In this document: positions 45,969 through 57,320 of the stretch, in pieces
Layout of the letters: every line of letters starts with the position of its first letter
How positions within the stretch are numbered: position 1 is the stretch's first letter
Assembly: GCA_947685225.1 (NCBI GenBank)
Contig: CANTUV010000037.1
Coordinates: forward strand, 28,539,001-28,603,000
DNA from: Garcia nutans
Lineage: Eukaryota; Streptophyta; Magnoliopsida; Malpighiales; Euphorbiaceae
DNA: 64,000 bases
Reading direction: 5' to 3'
Program-made: the position numbers and the translations under genes
Notes under the pieces: generated by a model
Database searches by the model: none
Told to the model about the DNA's origin: nothing
Seen by the model: only the letters and a program-made list of their open reading frames with translations

Positions 45969-48756
45969 AAAGAGAGATGTAATTTATATATCAAATTTCT
46001 TAAGGAATTTAAGAGGATTGAAGATAGAGATGAAGATTTGACAAAGGATTCAAGTAAGTATTTATTTCTTTAAGTTGATTTTCATTGTTTGAGTTGGGTT
46101 GGTATGATTGATGTGTGATGATGATGATATTGAAAGATTGAAGTGTATATGTGTGTTGATTTGGTAATTGGATGATGATAATATGATTATTTGTGAAGTT
46201 GATGATGAATTGTTGAATAAGGGTTTAAGTTAATGAATTGGGGATTTGATTAATTGATGCATGGATGATGTTTATAATGATGATTAGTATGTGTTGTAAG
46301 TGGTGTTGGTGTTTTTGGTAAGTTTGCTATGGTTTTGTGTGTGTTTGGTTGAGTTTGATTAAGGTAAAAGATGAGGAAAAATGGTTGTTTTTGGGTTAAG
46401 TTGTTGTTTTGGCCGGATTCTGGGTTTTTAGCCTGACACGCCCAGGAACACGTCCAAAACTTTGGGCGTGTCAATTGTTTGTAAGGCAGTAGATGTGACA
46501 CGGCCATTAACACGCCCGTGTTAGTGAGCGTGTCATAGCTACTGTGAGTTTGGAGAATTTACACGGCCAGGAACACGTTCATGTTGTTGAACGTGTCAAT
46601 GTTTCTGTGACACAGAATATATTACACGCCCAGGGACACGCCCGTGGTCATGAGCGTGTAAATGTTTCTGTGTTGTGGAGTTAGGGCACGATCAGGAACA
46701 CGCCCGTGTTGGTGAGCGTGTCTTGTGTTGAGTTTACCCTAATTGATTCTTATGTGTATTATCTCATGTGTATCTCTAAGTAAGTATGTATGATTACTTT
46801 TGGATTAGGTTTTAAGAGATGGAATGGCCCTAATCCAAATATTGAAGAATCTAAGGAGAAGAAATCTAAATGAGTGTGAGTTTCTTTAAAGGTAAGTACA
46901 AAATCTATTTGATTACATATAGTTATATGGCTTGGAACCTTAATACATTTGATTATCAATGTATTAAGTAATCTATTATAGTATTGATAAATATATATAT
47001 ATGAATAATGTATATGTAATGAAATAAGTGAAATGTGAAAGCAAAATATATATATATAAGTGTTATGAAAAGTGAATGATGTGAATGATATGATGGGTAT
47101 TCAAAATATATGATAATGCAATTGATTGTGTATACTTGAATGATGAATAGTTATGTGTATATATATATGTATATATATATATAAAAGATGAAGTATGAAA
47201 TGTATGTGATATGTAATATGAATGATATGATATTGTGGTGAAATATGAAATGTGAAAGAGATGTGATATTGTGATGAAATATGAAATGTGAAAGAGATGT
47301 GATATTGGGATGAAAAATGAGTTGTGAATTGAGATATGATGATGTATGAAGCCATTGTTATTGGCTATAATATTGAAAATGAGACAAATGAGGCATGTTT
47401 GCCTAAATGATGCCATTGTGGTTGGCTATGATGATGTAAATGATGATTAAGGCATGTTTGCCTAAATAATGATAAGAATGAAAATGAAATTGATAATGAA
47501 ATAATGAATGAATTGTGTGTCTAATATGTTATTCATTTTCAGAGTTTTGTTGTTGGTGGCATGCCTAATAATAGTAACAATCTCTTGAAGTTAGGTTGGA
47601 TATGATCCTTGAAGCCTAATTGAGATGTTACAACCCTTGAAGCTAGGTTGGATTGGTTCTTGAAGCCAAGTTGGGTTGAAGTTTAACATGTTTTACTCCC
47701 CTTGAAGCTTGGTTGAACCTAAATCCTTGAAGCCTAGTTGGGTCAATGGTAATGATAAATGTGATAAATAAACCAAAACATTAACTCTGAAAGTTGAATG
47801 GCATATTAGTGTCTTTGGGCCCATGCTTGTGCTTGTTTAAATATGATTCATGAATAGTGAATTATGGATAAGAAATTAATGGAATGAGATAATAAGAAAC
47901 AAATAATATTATGAAGCATGACATATGATATGTGTATTGATATGTTGATTGAGAGTATTAGTGATGGATTATGGTTGATGGTAATGATTGCCTTTGTTGG
48001 GAACGTGATTTATAATTGATGATATGTGAATAAAATGATGTTATGGAGTATGACATGGTTGTATCATGCAAATGAATTATTAGAAAGAGAAATATGTTAT
48101 TGTGCATTGTAATATGACACATAATATGTATATGAGGTGAAAGTGGTAAGTATCATGTGAATGATGGTTCTACCAGGTTATGGAATTATGTTGATTGTAA
48201 TGCTATATATATGTATATGTATGTAATGTGTGAGATTAATAGGAATATATGAAGAATGCATAAAAAAAAAGGGAAAACCGAATAAGAAAACATGATGCTA
48301 AAAATATGAGGTATGTTATCTTGTAATGTATATTTTAGTATTTATTTGTACTGCTAAGCTTTCGAGCTTAGCGCGGTTATATTAATCGCGCAGGTAAATA
48401 GGTGATGGAGCTGGAGTTATGCCACTATGTCACGAAGAGAGCAAAGGTAGTTCGAGACCAACTAGAGGGTGATGCATGCATGTACAAGTTAAAGATTTTG
48501 CATTTTCATAAGAATGTATTCATAAGTATAAATGAATCTTTGAAAGAGACAATGTAACTTATATATATATATGTATTACCATCAAAAGGATCATGATTTT
48601 GTAAATATTTACATATGATTTAAATGTATTATTGTTCTAGAAGTAAAGTAAAGATTTTAATTTGGTAATAACTAGTGACATCCTTATATCTTATATACTT
48701 ATTGTATGTGTACTCGGTATATGTACAGTACTTATATGGGGTATGAGGGTGTTACA
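45536..48756 (+). repeat. 3' LTR of the LARD-type element, 3221 bp
   Basis: Near-identical to 38739-41932; the ATT (45775-45839) and GA (45919-45964) runs are longer here. Array 46434-46722, twin hairpin 48351-48395, end GGGTGTTACA at 48756. Confidence 0.93.
46434..46722 (+). repeat. Inverted-word array, GACACGCCC type, LARD 3' LTR
   Basis: Same sequence by eye as 39604-39892. Confidence 0.87.
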
Positions 48757-48761
48757 TGAGC

Positions 48762-49528
48762 CCTCAGCCAAGCACTGATATGATCTACTAAGGAAGTCAA
48801 AATGTTCATTAGGGAAATTTCTCACTCGAAATTGCCATGGTCGCTATTCCTCATATTCTGATTACACTCGGTGTCTTAGTTATAAAAAAATATTTAGAGT
48901 TGCTACTTAAATTTATTTTGAAAAAGAGAAATTTAAGAAAAACCCCAAAGGAAGTGACTCTAATTGTATCAGAAAGATATAATGCACTAGCCTCAAACCA
49001 AAGGATGGATATGGAGGCTAAATTTTGGCTTATTTTAAATAAAAAATAGTTTAGCCTTTAATTAAATTACAACCTATAAATTTTATTTCATGAGTAATGA
49101 AAATTATAAGATGAAAAAGATAGTTTATAATGCATGAGCAATATACAATAGATGACAATATACATGAAATCATATAAAACAATATATCCATAAGCAAAGT
49201 GAAGTAAAATTTAAATTACTACTTAAAATCCAAAATAGAGGATTCCAACTCTAGTCCTTATAGATTTTAAGATGGGTACACATTCCCCAAAGATTAAAGC
49301 AAAACTCAAACATCCATACATATATATATATATATATTAATGTAAAAAGAAGAAGGAGAAAAGTTTTAAGTTTTGATGGGCTCGATACTCAATTGAATTT
49401 CCAAGTGGGCCTACATATCCTTTTTAAATAAGAATAAGAGCTTATGTAGTTCTATCCATCTTTTGATGGTGGGTATTTGCCAAATGATTGGACAATAAAC
49501 TCTATTTTGATCATTGATAATCAAATTG
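48762..49528. other. Unassigned repeat DNA between the LARD insertion and an Athila-type LTR
   Basis: The first about 50 bases continue the Reina-like gag linker. Near 48815-48920 the minus strand resembles an Ogre-type PBS context (GCAACTCTAAATA ... GACACCGAGTG ... AATAGCGACC), suggesting a minus-strand Ogre/Tat remnant; low certainty. From 49050 to 49528 I see only AT-rich sequence with an AT run near 49320. Confidence 0.4.
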
Positions 49529-50024
49529 ATAAGTACTAATGATTTGATCAAGTGTTTTCTTTATAGGATTATTTTTAAGCCTTAGTGCGACTGTACACCA
49601 TTAGATGCGATCGCACATTATTAAGAAATAAGGATCACTCAAAGCACAAAAGAGATAACAATATCTGGCATGGTGATAACCTGACTGCCATATATTGTGC
49701 AACCGCCCAACCCTATTGAGCAACCTCACAAATTGAAGGAGAAAAATGCAAAGCTCATCGAAGAGGTAGCGGTCAAAGCTAGCGATGAAGTCTTGGCTGC
49801 CCAATACTATGTGCAATCGCACTATGTATAGAGCAACCACACAAATGTTTAAGCAAAATCTTTAAATCACATAAAATGTATAGCAGTGAGGATGTGCGAT
49901 TGAAATCCTGCCTTTGTACGATAGCATAAGATCAAGAGATTTGAATTTTTAGTGCCAACATTATAAATTAATAATCTACAAATATATAGAAGAAAAATTA
50001 TTGAATAAACGGTCATCTTAGTGT
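49529..50024 (+). mobile_element. Athila-type LTR fragment with a GTGCGA word array
   Basis: Starts TGATAAGTAC and continues GATTTGATCAAGTGTTTTCT, paralleling the LTR start of element P (TGATAAGTGC, later TTCAAGTGTTTTTTAGG). An inverted-word array of a different vocabulary (GTGCGA / TCGCAC) lies at about 49583-49920, and a TATA-like ATTATAAATTAAT near 49960. It is cut at 50024 by the Ogre/Tat-like 5' LTR. Confidence 0.55.
49583..49920 (+). repeat. Degenerate inverted-word array, GTGCGA / TCGCAC type
   Basis: GTGCGACTG, ATGCGATCGCACA, GTGCAACCGCCC, GTGCAATCGCAC, GAGCAACCACAC and GTGCGATTG words, spaced irregularly with apparent CpG decay. Confidence 0.6.
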
Positions 50025-50324
50025 TGTTGTAGACCCTTAATTTTGGCCCTAACATAATTTGATCCCAATTAAAGAAGGCCAAGTTAAATTTGATCTAATG
50101 TTAAAAGCTTAAACCTAGTTTATAACTTTGCATTAGGTCGGTCCAGTTTTAAAAGGCCTAAATTAAGTTGATTCAATTTTTAAAACCCTAACCTAGTCCA
50201 ATTTAATTTTAAGGGACCAAATCAACTCTAACTAAAATTTTAAAAGCTTGAATTAAATTTGGTCTAAACTTGAAAAGCTAGAACAAGTCTGTCTAAGCCT
50301 GAAAAAGCCATGCCACCTTGGACC

Positions 50325-50465
50325 CATGACAAATTGGATCCCCAATTCACCATGAATACTGGTCCATGGTGAATTGAGGCTTCCAGTTTGCCATGGACTA
50401 ATGTCCATGGCAAATTAGGGAGTCCTAATTCACCATTGACCAATGCATTCCTAATTTGCTATGGG
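50325..50465 (+). repeat. Inverted-word array, AATTCACCATGG / CCATGGTGAATT type
   Basis: Words include AATTCACCATGAA, CCATGGTGAATTG, TTGCCATGGAC, CCATGGCAAATT, AATTCACCATTG and AATTTGCTATGG. Same slot as 22649-22940 of the sister LTR, but with a different word body (CACCATGG instead of CGATATGG). Confidence 0.8.
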
Positions 50466-50570
50466 ACTTTTAATTTAGCTTTAATTATGGTTTCAGACAG
50501 ATTAAGCTTCCTAATTAGACTGACTTTCAGATAAATAGAAGATTAGGGTTTTAATAAGAGGGTCTTAGCC

Positions 50571-50580
50571 TATAAATAGA
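50571..50580 (+). promoter_or_regulatory. TATA box of the Ogre/Tat-like 5' LTR
   Basis: TATAAATAGA, about 105 bases after the last array word; conserved in the sister LTR at 24496-24504. Confidence 0.75.
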
Positions 50581-52019
50581 GAGATTAAAAAGCACAAAAG
50601 GAGGAAGGAAGACAAAAATACGAATAAGGATTAGTCAAAAACAAAGATTAGCTAGAGACAATAGTAACAATTAAAACACACACAACAACCATGAGGCAAG
50701 AATCAAACCTGTCTCGATTGTACTTAACCTCCAAAAAAAACCTAAGGGAATTTAGGGAGTAAGCCGGGTCATCTCTTCCAACTTGGTGGAGCCAATAAAT
50801 GAAGATATGTTCTCTATGTTTAACTCATTTAAATTTAATAGAAGCTGCTTTTTGATTATAGTTTTAAATATGGATTAATAATTTACTTCATCCAGTGGCT
50901 TCATGTAATAAGTTTGCTTTAGTTTATAACGATTATGCGAGCCCTTTAAATTATCCATTGTCTTTGTACAGTAGCTTATTAGGACACCCAGTAACCAAGT
51001 CATTATAGTATTAAAATTGTTAGTTAATTAAAACCCCAACCTTAGTGAAAATTTGTACAAAACCCAAATAATATGATTTAGTTTAATTCAAAACCCTAAT
51101 TTATTAGGTTTAGTTTTAAATTACATATTCTAATCCTAAATTTAAATGTTTTAATCCTAAAACCCTGTTTGCATAGTCAAAGACCTAAAACCCTAATTTA
51201 ATCCCAAAATCCTAAATTTGCATGTTTAAAACCCTAGAAACCCTAATTCATACCAATAAACCCTAATTTTTTATATCTTATGCTTTACTTAAGATTAAAA
51301 CCTAGATTTGATTATTTAATTAAGTGCTATATGTTTATGATCTATTGATGTTTTATTTATTATGGATGATTTGTTTTATTTTGCTTATGATGAATGGTTG
51401 AATGACTTAATTATATTTGGTTAATCATTTAAACTTCAAAAGATGTAAGAGGTATGTTTCCACTTCATAGGTACCTCATTTGTTAGGTCCAAATGTAATT
51501 TAATTTATCTAAAGCTTTGAGATTAATGTAAAGGACATGTTTCTACCAAATGGTGGGTATCCTATTTTATTTATTTTTGAACATTGGACATGGTTGTAAG
51601 GGCATGTTTCCATCTTGTATGGATGCCCATTTTATTTGTTTATTTGAACCTTGTTTAATTTCAATATAATGAATATTTATTTACTTTAATTTGTATGTAG
51701 TATGGATGATATTTCAATAAGTTAAGAATTTAATAATATTTAGACTTGAAAAGGAGTCTAGTTCTAATGAACCGGGCGTTATGGAGTGCTGGGTCATTCT
51801 CACCTTCTCTATGCATACCCAACTTTTCAAACTCAATAGGGGGTTGGGGATTCCTTAGAAATCGAGTCATCCACCCCTTTCTATTTTTTCGCCCCGTCCG
51901 GGTGGCGACTCCATTTTCTCAGGATTTAGGCTTATGTTCTTTAAGACCCTGAGCCTAGCAGTACCGAAGTCACAAGAACCATTCCACATGGGAGTGGGAG
52001 CGAAAATCTCCACTCACAG

Positions 52020-52037
52020 TGACAACTCCACTAGGGA
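52020..52037 (+). other. Primer binding site, tRNA-Arg type, degenerate
   Basis: TGACAACTCCACTAGGGA, one base after the LTR, close to TGGCGACTCCACTGGGGA used by Ogre-type elements. The differences are G-to-A type. Confidence 0.75.
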
Positions 52038-53214
52038 TAAGAGAAGTTGATTATGTTGGTCTTTATATTATTTTATTCTTTCTTATTATAATATTATAAA
52101 TTGTATCATTTAGATTGCATTGTGTGAATGAGTTAGGATGCCCATGTAACTCGTGTTATGTTATGTAAGGGATATCATACTTTCACTCAATGCATGAAGA
52201 TGGAGTATGATATAACCTCTCATAGCCTCACACCTTTTGGTATATAATTGCTATGGGAGCCTAAAATTTTGACCCAAAGACTAAAGCTCATATAATTAGC
52301 CTAGTTACTTTCCTTAGGTTTTTACTCAACTGCTTATTGTTTGACTATGATTGACATATCTTGGTTTGAACCATGGCCTATTTTGTTTGTTGTTTTCCTA
52401 ATATGACCTAATTATATTATAAGCCCAAAATAGTTTTATTCCTTTAAGCCCAAAAGGCCAGAATTATTTTTAAAAATTTTCAAGGGGGTCTTTTGACATA
52501 AAACCTTTCTAAAATGGGTCAAAAATTCTTTTCTACTTTATGGCCCAACCTTAAAGCCCAAAATTCATTTCTAAACAAACCTTTTTGCAAAGGGCTCTTA
52601 AATATCTTCAAAAGGTGATTTCAAGACTATTTTTCATGCAATCTTTTATTACAACCTTTTCTTAAATGAGCTTCCTACTAGTTAAGTCAATCATGGAATA
52701 CTAAAAATGAATTGTGGGCCTAATTTATACCAAGAATTGTTAATCGTGGGCTTATTTGTGGCATTAATCATTAGTTGCCTTTCCAAATGGGAAATCTATT
52801 TATGATAAACTCTTTAATTTAGTTTTAGTCCCAAATATTACATAAAAGCTATCCCTTTATTGGTCCAATAGATAAAGACTTAGTTAATGGGAATTATCAT
52901 GGACTGAGTTCTAAGTTTTGAGAATACAACTATTGGTTAAACCTTTCGAGTGAATTTTTCAAAAATAAGATATCCCATGTTGATATATTATTAACCAAAT
53001 ACCTAGAAAAAGAGACTCGTTATTCGTATGTGGTTTATATACGGTTTGAAGGGTCATTCTTACTCTTTTTGCTTGTTTATGCATGCATGCATACATGCAT
53101 TGCATTATATGACAATGATACTTTCTGGCTCATAGACCTGGAGTACAATAGTTCAAGAGCCTAAGACCACCCAACCTACACATGTGATTTTGATTCAAGT
53201 GTTTTGTTTGGAAG
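52038..53214 (+). other. Long untranslated leader of the Ogre/Tat-like element
   Basis: No coding frame. T-rich sequence with phrases such as AAGCCCAAAA; a long leader before gag is usual for Ogre-type elements. A short ATGCATGC run lies near 53080. Confidence 0.6.
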
Positions 53215-54095
53215 ATGGATGCAAACCAGCATAGTGATATAGTCAATGAAGTTTTTGAAGCCAAGATGGCTAAGCTATGGGATCAATTGGCTGAAATTAT
53301 GAAGACCCAGTTGATTAAAATTCTGGAGATCATAAAAAATGCTAATGAGGCATCTCTCACTAAGATAAAGAAGAAGGGAAAGAAAGCTTTAACAAGGAAT
53401 ATGTCCACTGATAGAGGTCAAATAAGAAAAGAGTCAATTCCTATTCTACAAGATCAATTGAGCCATACAATGACTAAGCATTTTAAAGACTTATATGAGG
53501 AGTTAGAGAAAGAAAAGGACATTTATAGTGGAAAAGGGGGCAAAAAGGGTGGCTACCATCCTGTCGGGCAGAGTCAAAAAGGGATAAAGAAATGTTGAGA
53601 TAAACGCAACAGCAGATCCAGTGAAGAAGCATAAATTTTTAGACTTAGGGGAACCTTTGTCAAAAGTGTTTGAAAAGCTAATGAAAATGGATTTGTTGTA
53701 ACCATTGGAACCTTGACTGCTACACAATCCATTGCCACCAAACTTTAAAGCCAAGGCCTTCTGATAATTCCATCAAGTGCAAGGGCATGAGACAAAAAAG
53801 TGTGTTCGATTAAGGCATGAGATCGAAGATTTGATTAACATTGAAAAGTTGCTAGAACCCAACATACCCAACACCAAGAGCAATCCTTTGGCTAAATTTG
53901 GAAGAGTGCCACCACCATCGACCTTCATGATAGGGGGAGGATTGAAGAAAAGTTTGTCTTATCATCTTTTCTAGACGTAGATGGGGGAACTGCTAAAGAA
54001 GAGGTACTACTAAGCAAGCTTGGACCAACTCTAAATGATGAGGCGATGACTTTCATTGATAATGGAAAGATCCTTGCCCCTGTCATGTCCGAGTA
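53215..54095 (+). pseudogene. Gag of the Ogre/Tat-like element, broken
   Basis: The first open piece, 53215-53598 (127 codons), is Lys/Glu-rich with MAKLWDQLAEIMKTQLIKIL. After a frame change about 53640-53700 reads LGEPLSKVFEKLMKMDLL, and 53777-53974 holds QGHETKKCVRLRHEIEDLIN followed by NPLAKFGRVPPP. The last two segments are characteristic of Ogre/Tat gag (the GHET-C-LRHEI-DLI motif). Stops separate the pieces. No protease or pol follows before the next LTR. Confidence 0.75.
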
Positions 54096-54637
54096 GATGA
54101 AGCTTTTTCTATTCCAACTTCCCTTGGCTTGTTTGGCTTTTATTTCTTTTTCTTTTTTTTGGTGTTTTCTAGAACAATATTGTTTTTCAAATTAAGATTA
54201 TTTAAATAAATTACTTTCATTAAATTTTTATTTAAGATTGGTCTTTGTTCATTTTGGTGCTCAACCAATGACGAATGTCGCTTGATATTCATAAATTAGT
54301 GTATCTATGCATTATAATTCGAATGATTTTACTAGGCAAGGTAGTTATTCTATAGCATTGAGCTGTGTATGCTTACTTAGAGAGGGCTCATGCATAATTA
54401 CCATTGTCTAGGTCCTAGTCGATCTTAGAACATGCTTTGATGAACTTTCGAGGTGAAATTGAACTCTGCTTATTTAAGGGAGAAATGATCTAGGCATTGT
54501 TTAGTTAGCCAATGACTAGTATCCACCCATGTTAACATCAATTCTTAGTTTGTCCCCTTGAGCTTTCATGATATTTTAGCTTACTTTTTATTATCTCAAA
54601 GACCCGATAACCTACTTTGAGTTGTTGTTACACTTTT
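54096..54637 (+). other. Non-coding remainder of the Ogre/Tat-like element
   Basis: T-rich sequence with no frame resembling protease or RT. It ends at CTTTT (54633-54637), the likely target site of the Tekay-like element that follows. Confidence 0.5.
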
Positions 54638-56303
54638 TGTAACATCCGCTTTAGGGCTAAAATTAATTAAATTTAATCAAAATAAATAATATGTTGAATC
54701 AAAATTGAGAAATTAACAAAGGTATATGTGAAATATAAAGAAATATACATAACATATAAAATTTAATCATAAGTGAGAATATGACAAAAGATGAATAGTA
54801 AAGAGGGGCAAAATGATAATTAAACTTTATAAGAATTAAAATTAATAAAATAATTAGAAAAGAAAATATTTTTAAATGGAAGATGAAAATTGGAATTCTT
54901 AAAATAAATAAATAAATAATTAAAATAATATAATAATATATATATGGTTAGTATTTAAAGAAGAAAGAAAATCAAAATTTAAAAGCCATATTCTTCCTCT
55001 CTTCTCCTCTCCATTCACCATAGCCAAGGGAAGGAAATTTTGCTCTTCCAATCATCTAATTCTTTAAGTTTTCAAGAGATTAAGATAGTTTTGGTGATTT
55101 CTCTCCTTAATTAGTAAGTTCTTTTTATTTAATTAAAGCTTAATCTAAAGTTATGATTATGCAAAGTTTAGAATTTTGAATGGGTGTGATTAAATTGTTT
55201 AAATGAATATAAATGATGTTATTTTGATTAGTATGTAATGATTTTTAAGTTAGATGAAAGAAATGATTAAGTTTGGTTTGAGTTTGGGTGAAGAAGGTGA
55301 TTTAGGATTATGTGTGATTTGGAATTTTATAATTATGTGTTTTAATTGTTTGAATGGATAAGAATGATGTTTATTTGATGAGTAAACAATGATTTTATGG
55401 TTTAATAGTTGATTAGCTTGGGTTAAGTTGAAGTTTGAGTTGGCTAGTAAGGTTTAGGGTTATGAAAAAGGGTTTTGTTAAAGAATGCTTGTTCAAGTGG
55501 TTTCATCATTTAAATTTTGTTGTTTAATGATTTAAATGATGGAAATGGACTCAAATTGTTATTTGGAAGTGGTTGGAAAGAAGAACAAGAATGGAAGTGA
55601 GTTGAGGCACTTTTTAGGGTTTTGGAAGGAATGTTTCTAAATTGAGTTTAATTAATTAAAGTGTCTTAATATATGATGTTATAGACATATTTAAGCTTAA
55701 AACTCAATTTGGAATTTATTGAATTACAATTCTAATGTTAAAGAGCATAGAGCTAAGAAAAGGGAAAAATGGTGGAATGTGTTTTAATTTATGTTTTATA
55801 TTGTAAAGACCTTAAAATGTGATTCTAATGTATGACATACATTCACATTTTGATTAGGTGTTTGAGTAGTCAGTGATTGCACCAACTTAGTAGTGAATAC
55901 TAATAAGGAATTTTGAAGTGAAGTGGAGCTTTGGCTCACTTTTGTGCATTAAAGAGGTATGTACATAATTTGGCACTTAATAACATTGATTGCATTGTTT
56001 TTAGTCATAACACATTGAATATGAAAAATGTCTTATGATAGGTGATTGATAATGTGTATGTATGTGTGCCATTGTTTGAAGTAACAATGCTTATTTTTGA
56101 ATTAATATTGTAAGATATGACCTTTAAAAATAAATAAAAGTGATGATATATGAAAAATGAGAAAAGTACAAATTTTGTACTAGGATGTAAAATAAGAAAA
56201 ATTTGTAATGGATGAGGGAAATTATGTTGATTATGAGTAGTAGATAATGAAATATGATTATATGTTGCCTTTTATACAGTCTGATTTTAGAATATTGTTA
56301 TTA

Positions 56304-56425
56304 GATAGTATGACGCCTTTGGACAAGACACACTAGTGCCACTAATAGCATGACACCTTTGGGAGAGACACACTGGTGTCACTGATAGTATGATGCCTTC
56401 GGGCAAGACACACTGGTGTTACGAA
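56304..56425 (+). repeat. Tandem repeat, 40-41-bp period, 3 copies
   Basis: TGACGCCTTTGG, TGACACCTTTGG and TGATGCCTTCGG starts near 56310, 56351 and 56391, each with GACACACTGGTGTCAC-type inner palindromes (GACAC with GTGTC). Minus-strand relatives have similar units at 61626-61795 and near 15650. Confidence 0.85.
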
Positions 56426-56617
56426 TGAATTAGATAGCCTGGGATAATAGTTTTGGAATTAGAACAATATATAGGGTCATATGGGCCTATTGCATGTGTA
56501 TGGATGATTGATATGTTAACAAATTGTATGTATACATTGCTTGGCATTGAAACATAATGTATGTTATGATATCATATATATAACATCATTTTCTATTCGT
56601 TTATACCAAATTATGTA

Positions 56618-56662
56618 CTACTGAGCAATATGCTTAGCGTGGTTGAAATTCATCGTACAGGT
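56618..56662 (+). other. Twin-hairpin site of element B 5' LTR
   Basis: CTGAGC with GCTTAG (partly wobble), then GCGTGGTT ... CATCGTAC and AGGTGA. Stems are weaker than in the LARD LTRs. Confidence 0.55.
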
Positions 56663-57307
56663 GACAGGGTTGATTCGGAGATTTTGGATAGTACTGCTAG
56701 ACCACAACGGGTCTAGGGTTTAGTGGTCATTTTGGAGATAGCCACAGACCGGAGCCATTTGCATCTCATGTAAATATTTTAAACTTTGTTTTTGACATAT
56801 TGTAAAGTACATATATTATATCTATAAATGTGAACATGATGTAAATTATATTTAAAAAAAATTAGGTTAAATGTTGGAGATTGAAAATGGGATATATATA
56901 TATATGTTAATATCTAAAAATGTTTGAATGTTTTTATGGAATATTGGTTGATTTGGGCCGTTGGCCATTTTGGAGAAATGGATGTATTATAAGGATATTT
57001 TGGAGTGTATTACATTGTAGGTTGTGTAAATTGAAATTTTAGGATTGTCCAAAATACAGACAAAACTCTGACGAATTTTTTCCTGAGATTTTAGTATAAA
57101 ATATGTAATTTGTTTTATTTTAAACATTAATCTATCTTTTATTTGTCTTTTAAGTATGTTATGATTTTAAAATATTATTATTATTATAAAAATAGGAATT
57201 TTTGTAAAAATGGAACTGTGACATTCTCAAACTGTATATGGGTATTTTACATATACCATTGTATGTATATTATACATGTATATGGTATAAGGGTATTACA
57301 TTTATTT

Positions 57308-57320
57308 TGGTACCAGAGCC
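57308..57320 (+). other. Primer binding site, initiator tRNA-Met type, element B
   Basis: TGGTACCAGAGCC, seven bases after the LTR, one change from TGGTATCAGAGCC. Confidence 0.85.

Larger units (their letters stand above)
38739..48756 (+). mobile_element. Complete LARD-type non-coding LTR retrotransposon, about 10.0 kb, TSD TGAGC
   Basis: 5' LTR about 38739-41932 (start within 2 bases), PBS 41940-41952, internal region 41933-45535, PPT 45522-45535, 3' LTR 45536-48756. TGAGC precedes the 5' LTR and follows the 3' LTR. The LTRs are over 3 kb and nearly identical by eye over all stretches compared, differing mainly in microsatellite lengths and a few substitutions. The 3.6-kb interior has no gag, protease, RT or integrase motif. 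Long LTRs with a conserved-length non-coding interior match the LARD description; it must be mobilised by another element, most likely a Tekay-like relative with the same PBS type. Confidence 0.93.
50025..52018 (+). repeat. 5' LTR of an Ogre/Tat-like element, 1994 bp
   Basis: Starts TGTTGTAGACCC and ends CACTCACA. It carries a word array (50325-50465), TATA box TATAAATAGA (50571-50580) and an AAACCCTAA-rich tract (51056-51268). Collinear with the solo LTR 22446-32742. The 5' flank is AGTGT (50020-50024); the partner is outside the window. Confidence 0.86.
54638..57300 (+). repeat. 5' LTR of Tekay-like element B, 2663 bp
   Basis: TGTAACATCC at 54638 to GGGTATTACA at 57300. It lacks an obvious GACACG array. 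A 40-41-bp tandem repeat lies at 56304-56425 and the twin-hairpin site at 56618-56662. Donor-like GTAAGTTC is near 55112 and GTATGTAC near 55957. Confidence 0.88.
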
